Part shown: positions 34,799 through 43,748 of the stretch, piece after piece
How positions within the stretch are numbered: the stretch's first letter is position 1
Layout: each line of letters starts with the position of its first letter
DNA from: Neoarius graeffei
Lineage: Eukaryota; Chordata; Actinopteri; Siluriformes; Ariidae
NCBI RefSeq assembly: GCF_027579695.1
Contig: NC_083572.1
Coordinates: forward strand, 13,104,915 to 13,168,914
Reading direction: 5' to 3'
Length of the DNA: 64,000 nucleotides
Translations under genes and position numbers: made by a program
Notes under the pieces: generated by a model
Told to the model about the DNA's origin: nothing
Database searches by the model: none
The model's input: only the letters and a program-made list of their open reading frames with translations

Positions 34799-35607
34799 AA
34801 GAGATGGACAAAATACCCAACTTCATTGCTTAAGTCAAAGTACAGATCCCACTGGTCAAATGTTACTCCAATACAAGTGAAAGTTGTACAGTCAAATTTT
34901 TACTTAAAGTACTTGCTTTTAAAAATACATTTTCTGTCAACACATCGTTGTATTATTGCCACAATGCTTATGAAACCTAACGCCTCTGAAACAACTGACT
35001 GGATTTACTGACTAGCTTGTAGAACCTGTAGAATAAACGCCTGGTAGAACATTACAACATGAAACAACTGAAATGAAAAAGAGCCATTGTTATTTTCGAT
35101 TTTATAATTGTAACACTCCTCCCCACCTCCACAAAGCAGCATGGTAGTGTTCTGACCCAGCTCTGGCAGTGTGCACACACACACACGTATATGCATGTTA
35201 ATCAGGAAGACAGTGGAATAGCTGTAAATGCAGCTTGCTCAGAAAATAAAAATGACAATCCAACCTGCTTAAAACCCAGGTCCACCCCTCAAGTTTAATA
35301 ACTGCCGAAACAAAAGACCACCATTTGACATCAAAACAAAAAATTCCAGCAATTTGTTGTGACTGACTAGTACAATACTGTCCATCTCACAGGTCTCGTG
35401 TGTGCATAAGTGTATGTATTCATGCACATATGAATCTGCCTGTGCCATTATCATGATGGTTTAATGTTAAGCTAGCTAGTCGGTGAAGCGCCACCTGACA
35501 TGCTAGCAAAATCTTTTCAAACTCAATCATATTGGGTAGCTAACATTACTAGAAAAGAAAGATTTCTACATTTTATTTGGCAAGATTATGCCAAAACATT
35601 CCTGAAA
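34799..35607 (+). mobile_element. truncated copy of the hAT-like element of 20472-24304
   Basis: Matches 20474-20590 and then 21482-22015 almost base for base (acaaaatacccaacttcatt; cattttctgtcaacac; ctgacatgctagcaaaatc). It lacks the RecQ element, so it is the empty site for that insertion. It ends at the SINE at 35608. Confidence 0.85.
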
Positions 35608-35986
35608 GGGGGCGGCACGGTGGTGTAGTGGTTAGCGCTGTCGCCTCACAGCAAGAAGGTCCTGGGTTCAAGCCCCGGGGCCGGCGAGGGCCTTTCTGTG
35701 TGGAGTTTGCATGTTCTCCCCGTGTCCGCGTGGGTTTCCTCCGGGTGCTCCGGTTTCCCCCACAGTCCAAAGACATGCAGGTTAGGTTAACTGGTGACTC
35801 TAAATTGACCGTAGGTATGAATGTGAGTGTGAATGGTTGTCTGTGTCTATGTGTCAGCCCTGTGATGACCTGGCGACTTGTCCAGGGTGTACCCCGCCTT
35901 TCGCCCATAGTCAGCTGGGATAGGCTCCAGCTTGCCTGCGACCCTGTAGAAGGATAAAGCGGCTAGAGATAATGAGATGAGATGAG
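35608..35986 (+). mobile_element. tRNA-derived SINE, full length
   Basis: Head GGGCGGCACGGTGGTGTAG, A and B boxes, core and (GATGA)n tail. A target duplication was not evident. It sits at the broken end of the hAT-like copy. Confidence 0.9.
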
Positions 35987-36265
35987 ATGACTATAAGGTT
36001 GCAAAATTGTTGCATAAAAAAAAAGCTTCATGATGTGCTTAGAGATTCGCACCCTGACACTGCATTGCATTTATTGCACTTGTATCAGATTCAGTGGTCA
36101 GTGACTTTAAATACATTTTCAGTTACACCGAATATCGGATTGCTGAACTACACCAAATGCAATTCGTTTCATTTGTGTTGTCTGGGATGCGATGTATTAA
36201 AAACACAAACAGCTGACCCTTTGACCCTGTTTTTCCAGCTCTGTTTGACTGTGTTTTTCCAGTGT

Positions 36266-36269
36266 AGTG

Positions 36270-36303
<34 letters not shown>
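36266..36303 (+). repeat. (GT)n microsatellite
   Basis: About 18 GT repeats. Confidence 0.97.
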
Positions 36304-36305
<2 letters not shown>

Positions 36306-37300
36306 CTCTTTGTGGCATGTGACCCTGGCCAGAGGAAGTTCTCCATGTCATCAGGGATGTCGTAACTGCGGTAACCACAGCAGGAATGATGAAATATAGC
36401 AGGTGGCCCAGCACTGTGCCAGCAACGAGGGTGTGGTGCCCACAATGCTTTGCTCCAGGACATGGAGGGCACCAGCAGGGAGGTTTATCTCTGCGGTACA
36501 GACAACTCTAATGCCCCCACTACAGCCCCCCTAGGGCTTCTCGTATCAGAGTTGAGAGATGGAGGGGTAAACACTGTCCACATTGCTAACCTAACAACTG
36601 AGCTAAAATGACAACATCCCATCTAAAATGATACTCAGGATGAGAAACAAAGAAAGACTGTGGCTCTCTTGCGGCCTGTGTTACACACTTATGCAAGTTT
36701 CCCTTCCTTGTGGGATGTGGTGTGTGTTGTTACAGAAACCGCTTGGTGGTGATTTTCATTTTTAATTTTTTTTTCCGTAAGCTCCTTCCCATGATCTGTG
36801 CCAGGAAGTGGGCTGGCTGCTGATGAGACAGCACCAACTGAACACCGCTTCCTGGACACCTGATAGAGGAGAAGAAAGGGCAGTAAGGAACACCAAGTAT
36901 TGTCACCAGTATAGTTGTGTAACCTTTTCTGACCTCCCAGGGTACCTGACCACAGACATGACTCCCAGCAACCGTGTGAAAAAACCCAAATCCTCAAAAG
37001 CTAATGCTTCCCCCCCCCGCCGTGGTCGATTCTCACACCACGGTCATGGATCAACTATGTCCGGTTCCAGGACGCAGTTTAGCGATTTCCCCCAACTCTT
37101 ATTTCATCTCGGGTTGCTAATTTCCCTGTTGTTTTGTAAAGTTTGCCAGTTTACAGTAATAAATCTTTCAACTGGTCACTTAACACCTAGATATCATCTA
37201 ACAAAGACAATAGCATGTATGCAGCCTGCTCTGAGAAAGCTGAGATCGGGGTGCGACAATATACTCGTATGGTTTTATACCATACCATAAACATATATGG
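36304..37300. other. no gene recognised
   Basis: Less repetitive than its surroundings. A minus frame at 36470-36300 (YRSYDIPDDMENFLWPG) looks mildly protein-like, but no splice-bounded exon or known domain was established. Confidence 0.3.
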
Positions 37301-37301
37301 G

Positions 37302-37512
37302 TGAAGCCATGGCCTAATGGTTAGAGAAGCAGCTTTGGGACCAAAAGTTGCTGGTTCAATTCCCTGGACCAGCAGGAATGGCTGAAATGCCCTTGAGCAA
37401 GGCACCTGACCCCCAACCGCTCCCCAGGCTGCTCTGGGTATATTGTACGTTGCTCTGGATAAGAGCGTTTGCTAAATGCCTGTAATGTAATGTAATGTAA
37501 TGTAATGTAATA
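37302..37512 (+). mobile_element. tRNA-derived SINE of UnaSINE/HAmo-like type
   Basis: Head CCATGGCCTAATGGTTAG with B-box-like GGTTCAATTCC, middle CCCTTGAGCAAGGCACC, tail GGATAAGAGCGTTTGC and TGCCTGTAATGTAATG, followed by (TAATG)n. This tail type is shared with L2-family LINEs of ray-finned fish. Confidence 0.8.
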
Positions 37513-37544
37513 TGGGTGTATATATAGGTGTCGCATCACTATTC

Positions 37545-37735
37545 ATTACAGGCATTTAGCAGACAGACATTCTTATCCACAGCAACGTACAACATACCTG
37601 GAGCGGTTGGGGGTTAGGTGCCTTGCTCAAGGGTACTTCAGCCATTCCTGCTGGTCCAGGGAATCGAGCCGGCAACTTTTTGGTCCCAAAGCTGCTTTCC
37701 TAACCATTTGGCCATGGCTTTATCTAAAAGTTTAT
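37545..37735 (-). mobile_element. tRNA-derived SINE, second copy facing the first
   Basis: Inverted text of the same family (ATTACAGGCATTTAGCAGAC ... AACCATTTGGCCATGGC). The two copies are tail to tail, 32 bp apart. Confidence 0.8.
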
Positions 37736-38090
37736 TATTTGTGCAGGGGGCACCTCTATTAGCAGCACAAAAGCTCGTTATAGCTTAATGATGAATGGAG
37801 GATCCAATATCTACAGTCGCATCCAGGAGGTTTCTCTGACATTTTCAACTCCGTAGAAGTCTGAATACAAGTCTGGTTCATTCCTTCTTTGAGCTGGCGG
37901 GCATTCTGACTCTAAACTGGATGAACGGGAGTCCACTCCTATAGATAGTTTCACATGACGTCACAGTCGGGGATTCCCTAGTGGCGGCCATCTTGCGGGT
38001 CAAGCTCACCGTATGGGTCACTGACCACACATTGTAACGCGCGAGTACAAAGTCTTCAAAAGAACCCAAGCAGGCTATTTAAAGCTAGCA

Positions 38091-38304
38091 ATGGTGCACA
38101 CCTGTTGTATTCACGGCTGTCATAATAGGTCAGATGATGACGTCAAGCGGAGCTTTTATGGAATTCCCACTGTACGGGAGCACGAAGGCGAGCAAACAAA
38201 GAAACTCAGCATACAAAGGAGAAATCTATGGCTTGCAAGAATCAACCGCAAGGATTATCAGCCTTCCAAACACAGCAAAGTCTGCTCCGATCATTTTATA
38301 AGTG
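38091..38304 (+). CDS. THAP-domain exon of ISL2EU-like transposase (intact exon)
   Basis: ATG 38091: MVHTCCIHGCHNRSDDDVKR, SFYGIPTVREHEGE, NLWLARINRKDYQPSKHSKV, CSDHFISG, then donor AGTG|GTAAGT. The Cys/Cys...Trp...Cys-x2-His THAP pattern is complete and no stop intervenes. The protein would stop seven residues into the intron if unspliced. The transposase body is absent in this copy. Confidence 0.72.
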
Positions 38305-38496
38305 GTAAGTTGTTTAAATAAACAATTGTGTTTAAGTTTGTTTTTGGAAACCAAAACATCGTGTAAACAATCTCTGGAGGATGCCTAACTATAATACCAC
38401 TAATGGATGTAAAATTTGTCTTAAATCAACTCGATATTATACACACACATATTTGTATGCAGTGTTGAGAGCTCTAAAATTCCAATGTTTACATAC

Positions 38497-38820
38497 CTTG
38501 GCTGTAATTAGGACACGACTGTCACTTGGTTTTATATGGTGGACTTCATGGACCCAGCCACAGACAAAATAATTGTATGACTCCAGCGACTTGTATGCTT
38601 TGAGGTCGTCAAGTGTGTAGGCACTTTTACTATTCACGAAATAGTTCACAATATCAGGGTACGATATGGATGGCAGCCCTGCATAGTCACTTGAAAATGC
38701 ATCTTTGTCCACTTCGTAGGGGTCAATTCCCCCAATCAAGGCCAGTTTGGCTGCATACCGTTGTCGTGAAATGTCGTCCAATGTATCCATATACTTCCGT
38801 TTGCTTGATTTTGCCGACAT
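38497..38820 (-). CDS. ISL2EU-like second protein, first exon (108 codons, open)
   Basis: ATG 38820: MSAKSSKRKYMDTLDDIS, RYAAKLALIGGIDPYEVDKD, YPDIVNYFVNSKSAYTLDDL, KAYKSLESYNYFVCGWV, ending ITAK|GTATGT. In related fish proteins this segment precedes SWIM and YqaJ-nuclease parts (recalled, not searched). Only the first exon survives. Confidence 0.6.
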
Positions 38821-39029
38821 TGATCTTTATTTTAGAAAACTGACTATATAACTTTATAAATTCATCCGAGATAACGTAGCCGGTAATAGCGATGATCCAT
38901 TTTGTTAGCCCCACAAGATGGCGGCTGGAGGGCGTTCCCCGGAATGCCGTGGCGTCAGTGAAAACTATCTATAGAGACAAATGTTTTCCAAGGCAGTCTT
39001 GTCTACTTTACTGTAGAATTGGCTTCATC

Positions 39030-39882
39030 TACACTGTTAGAAATAAGCCTACAGTAGGAGACCATTTCTGTCCCCTAAGGTACAACCTACACTAATGTAC
39101 CTCTTATGGCTCATTAGTAGACCTCAAGGTAACCATTGCCGCTTTTCCACTACAAACGCGGCTGAACCGTGCTGGCTGGAAGTGGGTGGACACATTGGGT
39201 GGAGTTAGCGAAAGTGGGTGGACGTCACGTGATGTCGTTAAGCAGCGCAAACAGTGACATCAGTGAGCTTTTAAGCGGTAGTCTCACGACCCGAATAGTA
39301 AACAATAAACATGGAGGACATGGAGTCGTTAGTGTTGCTGGTCTTGGTGCTGTGGCTTGTTGTCACCGACAACGCCAACAGATACTGGCAAGAGCGTATA
39401 GATGAGGCGAGGCGCATAAGGCTTCAGAAATTCTCGTAATTCGTAATTATTCTTCTTCCGGGTTTGCGGTGTTTACAGATCCCAGCGTGCTCGCGGGGCG
39501 TGTGTGGGCATGTGAGGACACTCCTCCTCACCAATCAGTGCACAGGGGAGTGTCTGCTCACGCCCCCAGCCTCACTCGGCACGGTTTGGCTCGCTTCAGC
39601 CCCACTCCAAAACCGTGCGAGTTTTAGGGGCTAAGCAGGGCTGAAGCGAGCCGAGTCGTGCTGTTTTTTGGTAGTCGAAACGCGAGCCGTGTCGGGCTGA
39701 AGCGAGCTGAAAAAGGGTAGTGGAAAAGGGCCACATGTGTACCTTTTTAGGGCCAAAAAGGTACATATATCTTCCCAATCAGTCTATAAAGGGTACAAAT
39801 AAGTGCCTTAGAAGGTACTGCCCCAGCGACAAGCCATTGTACATCTAAAAAGGTACAATAATGTACTTTATGTTCTGAGTGT
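39030..39882. mobile_element. MITE (outer) with ACACTGTTAGAA / TTCTGAGTGT ends
   Basis: Left TACACTGTTAGAAATAAG and right TTCTGAGTGTA are inverted ends. The interior is made of repeated GGTACA/TGTACC words (aggtacaacctacactaatgt; aaaaaggtacaataatgtac). The element is split by a second MITE at 39137-39733. Confidence 0.6.
39137..39733 (+). mobile_element. MITE (inner) with CTTTTCCACTAC ends
   Basis: TGCCGCTTTTCCACTAC and (inverted) TGGCCCTTTTCCACTAC, flanked by CAT on each side, so a 3-bp duplication like PIF/Harbinger elements. An internal inverted pair GGGGCTGAAGCGAGCC-like text repeats in both orientations. A 42-codon open frame (39311-39439, MEDMESLVLLVLVLWL ... RIDEARRIRLQKFS) may be a transposase start. 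Confidence 0.6.
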
Positions 39883-39889
39883 AGCCTGA

Positions 39890-40670
39890 AATTATTTCAG
39901 CCTTTCCACATGCCATACCACCTCTAATAAACAAACAGATTATTGTTAAATCTTTAACCTCTTAAACTCCCTAGACCCAGTATTAATAAACATATAAGCT
40001 AGGCTTCACCAATCATGGATTACAAGTGCTGCCAAAAAACTCAAAGAATCCATTTTACTTGAGGTCAGAAGGCAACAAAATGGCTCCCATTCGCTTAGAT
40101 ACTACACAAAATTAACTCTCACTGAAATAATTTACCTCAGAATTTTAAAATAATAGTATCAGAAAAGCTAAAAGACTAAGAAATAATGAAAATATCAAGC
40201 AATGAAGGTTGATGGCTATCTTCTTAAACAATATTTTGAAGATTAAAAACCTACCATGTTTGCAGCTCTAGACAGGCAGCCATCTTGGATAGCCTATAAC
40301 CTTTGGCCTAAAATCAGCATTTGGACTAGCCTAGCATGTGTTGTGTTGTTTAAAATGTGCAAGGTTGAATTAAGAATTAGATTTTTTTTAAACCAAAAAA
40401 AAAAAAAAACCTTTCCAGGGCTGTAGACTCCAGTACTAGTTGATAATCCAAAATAATGTTACACAGGAAACACAAGGTAATTTTATCTAGTTAGAGCTAA
40501 TGCTAATACTTATGTAGCAGCCAAAAAAAAAGTAACCCAATATTAACTCTAAATATACTGTAATTATGTACAAATTTAATCCAATCCTTTAGATTGTCAT
40601 ACAAAAATTACTAAGCCAGCTTCAGCCATATTTTCCACTCAGATAAAGTTAGCTAACGTTTTTTTTTTTT
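39890..40670. other. no gene recognised
   Basis: AT-rich intergenic DNA. No domain or inverted ends identified. Confidence 0.35.
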
Positions 40671-40678
40671 GGTCATCA

Positions 40679-41337
40679 GGCTAACGTCATGCCTACGGAA
40701 GCCGCGAGAGGCCCTTCATATAATCTTTTTTTATTCACCTTGTTATCCCGAGATAACAACATAATTAATTCAGGATCTCGAGAAAACAACACAACTAATT
40801 CGAGATCTCGAGAAAACAAAACAATTATTTCATGATCTCAGCTGGATCACTGTATCTCCGTCGGTAGAGACGAAGCCGGGCCAGTCTTCTGCGGAGGTGC
40901 CGCGGACTAATTTTGAAATTATCTCTTATTAAAAGACTTAATGCAATCTCTCCCTGTGTCAACCCCTGATCAAAATATTGCCTTATTAGGTGATCAATTA
41001 TTCCAGACATTCTAATGACCAAAGTTGCGTCTATACAGAATGAGAAATAGCCCCAAAGTCAGCATATCACAAGTCTCTTGGCGCACCTGAATGAACCATT
41101 TCTCAGCTGTTTACTCGAGATCATGAAATAATTGTTTTGTTTTCTCGAGATCACGGAATAATTTTGTTTTCTCGAGATCTCGAAATAACGGTTTTGTTTT
41201 CTCGAGATCTCGAATTAGTTGTGTTGTTTTCTCGAGATCCTGAATTAATTATGTCGTTATCTCTGGATAACAAGGTGAATAAAAAAAAGGATTATATGAA
41301 GGGCCTCTCTCGGCTTCCGTACATGCCATTAAGCCAA
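40679..41337. mobile_element. palindromic element with CTCGAGAT sub-repeats and an integrase-like HTH ORF
   Basis: Outer ends GCCTACGGAAGCCGCGAGAG and (inverted) GTACGGAAGCCGAGAGAG are followed by TTCATATAATC, TTATCCCGAGATAAC and tandem ~25-bp units built on GATCTCGAGAAAACAA(C/A). The left arm has about three units; the right arm has about five. Between the arms lies one small minus-strand frame (next entry). No flanking duplication was seen. Confidence 0.75.
40825..41022 (-). pseudogene. integrase-like protein N-terminus (helix-turn-helix)
   Basis: 65 residues: MSGIIDHLIRQYFDQGLTQG, EIALSLLIRDNFKISPRHLR, RRLARLRLYRRRYSDPAEIM. It looks like the N-terminal HTH of the DDE integrase-core proteins widespread in fish and invertebrates, which continue with a region ahead of the catalytic core. 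Here the frame ends (AAATAA) exactly where the tandem inverted arm begins, so the core is deleted. Confidence 0.55.
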
Positions 41338-41339
41338 GC

Positions 41340-43040
41340 TACACGTTAAAAAAGTTATGACCTGAACAACATCTAGATGACGTAAAAATATAACTTCAGC
41401 TAAATTATACACCGAGTTAAATGTGAGCAAAAACATTTTCTGGTTGTGGCTGTGTCTTGTAGTGGAATTTTCTGGCAAAATGAATCTTGCCACAGTGCAC
41501 CTGTTTACTTTCACGTCTGCATCTCGAACCTACCAGAGTCTTAAAAACTACTCAGTTTTTATTTCATGTAAATAAAATCTTATTTCATCAGCTATTAGCA
41601 TTATTTTATGGTAGATATTTGCTAGTTTAGTCCTTCTGTATAACATCCAATGAAGCAAGAAGCTAAGTTAGCATGCTAATGTTAGGATAGTCACATAAAG
41701 CATAAACACACAAATTAGTATTTCTTTATAGACTGGTTTATATTAAAGATGGACTTTAATAAATGTAATTGCTATTTTGGTTCTCAACAGTCCTGAAATG
41801 TGATGCAAAGTTTTCAAAACTTTCACAAATATGATGCAAGGTTTACTAAAGGAAATAGATGGAATTCAGAGGAAACAGTACTTCTGCATTGTTATGATCA
41901 ACTACTGAAACCTAAAGGAAATCTTTTTTGACAATTCATTCTTTACAAATGCGAGATTGTTAAGTTAAAATACCAGAAAAAGAACCAGTCATCATTCCAG
42001 GAATGTATTATGTTTCAGGAAGTGCTTGCATCTATTTTTAAGAATAATGGATTTCTAAGTGGTGCTATAAAAAAAAAAAAAAACTCACTCCAGATGCTAA
42101 TTTTGCTAATAGTAAAGGATAGCTTGTGGGCGCTAACTAGCCTTCTTAGCTGTTTCTGAGATACTGAATGCTGGGAAACTCCCTGGCATTTAAACATAGT
42201 GTATGAGTCACACTTACGGTATAGTGTGATAAAACTTACATATAACTTATACCAGAAGAATGGAAATTTTAAGAGTTCTTTCACACTTGTGTTTTTATTT
42301 TTACAGAAAAAGCGCTGGCCTGAGCCAGAACAATGCTCTTATCAGTCCGAGCTAGTATCAGTAAACTAACTAGCCTAGCTTTCTGTGTTTATTAGCTTTA
42401 TTATTATCAGCACTAAAGGTTTGTTTCTGGTGACGAAGAGGTTGTTTGCATTCGCTGTGGCTTTAGAGACAGAAATTCAAGAGAATTTGAGATGTGTAAA
42501 ACTGTGACTTGACTCATGCTCTGTCACAGGGCAGCGTAACACACTCAAACAAAAAGTGCCAACATGCACAAGCTCACAGACGTCCATGATTCAGGGTCAG
42601 ATTTAGCAAAGGGGGGGAAAAAAAGAGTGGCCTGATTGTAAGCAGCCACGTTTATCGATTGCACTGCATTTGGAATCTGGAAAAAATCTGGCTCAATTTC
42701 AACAGAGACTTTGACTTCAGAAGTAGCGAGGGCACTAAATTTTCATCTCATTGCTTGAGGCTTGATGAAAACCTTCCAAACGTTTCCACAAGCCTGATTA
42801 GAAATCTGTATCATTGCGATACACAGTAGTCTCCAGATACACAGCGTGTTTATTTTTCCTTGAAGGGAACCCATATGAAGAGCTTCAAAGTGCCACAACA
42901 TGACAATGACAACACGTGTGAGTCAAACGTGATTACCTCTCAGATGCTAATAATTAATCTGTACACACTCAAACTATCAAAATATTAAAACATCTCAGTT
43001 TAAACATTGTTATGGAGGGAAGGAACCAACATCTAAATTC
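41340..43040. other. region downstream of lyl1, no gene recognised
   Basis: AT-rich, few obvious repeats. Contains the putative lyl1 polyA signal at 42849-42854 (minus strand). Confidence 0.4.
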
Positions 43041-43045
43041 AAACA

Positions 43046-43047
43046 TC

Positions 43048-43088
<41 letters not shown>
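43046..43088 (+). repeat. (AAT)n microsatellite
   Basis: About 14 AAT repeats, in the predicted lyl1 3' UTR. Confidence 0.95.
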
Positions 43089-43206
43089 CGCACAATTCCA
43101 TTTAAAAAAAAACCACACACACATATGCACTATATATATTTTGACCAGTTGTTTCTCTTTTTGTCAGTTTGTGCTCCAGTGTTTGAACATGATGTCACAG
43201 GTGATG

Positions 43207-43748
43207 TCACCGGTGGTATCCGGACGCCATAACAGTTTGTATCTGTTCCTTCATCTTTTCCATCATCCCTTCACTGACACTCGTCTTAACAATCCCTAAA
43301 TTCTGTGAGCCTAAAGTTTCCTCGCTGTCCGTGTCGCCGTAGCAACTGGAGCTGGGTGACGTGGTCAAAGCGATGACTGAATCCATGGAGTCTCTGTTAC
43401 GGTGAGAAGTGACTAATGCCAGGTGAACAGCAGGAAGTGGCGAAGTGCTCTCTGTGGGACATGCTGGGTGCAGGGCATGACTGTCGCCATTGCCCATTGT
43501 TTCGTTTGTGCCTTTCATCTTGCTCTTGTCCTCCTCCGTGCTGTCGTTGGCCTGGTCATTCAGCAACTTCACCAGAAAGTTGATGTACTTCATGGCAAGC
43601 CGCAGGATCTCATTCTTGCTCAGCTTCTTGTCTGGTGGGTGTGTGGGGATGAGCTTTCGGAGCTCCGAGAAAGCACCGTTGACATTCTGCTGACGCCAGC
43701 GCTCACGGCTGTTCGTGAAAACACGCCTGGCCAGCTTCTGAGGAGGAC
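43207..43748 (-). CDS. lyl1: lyl1 coding exon 3 (bHLH and C-terminus)
   Basis: Follows acceptor CTCTCAG|GTCC and ends with TGA at 43209-43207. It encodes [17 protein letters not shown], the full basic helix-loop-helix including the loop [16 protein letters not shown], and a ~115-residue acidic/Ser-rich tail ending VMASGYHR. The basic-region Glu-Arg pair of NSRERW, used for E-box contact, is present. The upstream 24 codons open in this frame are intron. Confidence 0.93.

Larger units (their letters stand above)
37939..38974. mobile_element. ISL2EU-like transposon, deleted copy B
   Basis: Ends CTATAGATAGTTTCACATGACG and (inverted) CTATAGATAGTTTTCACTGACG. Inside, GGCGGCCATCTTGCGGG and (inverted) AGCCGCCATCTTGTGGG also pair. 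The plus-strand THAP exon and the minus-strand GIDPY exon face each other, and both end at intact splice donors with no downstream exons left. Sub-terminal GTTTCAC(A/G)TGAC(A/G)TCAC is shared with copy A. Confidence 0.65.

Noticed and set aside
36197-36472. Minus frame with YRSYDIPDDMENFLWPG as a coding exon
   Set aside because: It ends in a (CA)n run read as HTHTHT, and no domain or consistent splice boundaries were found.
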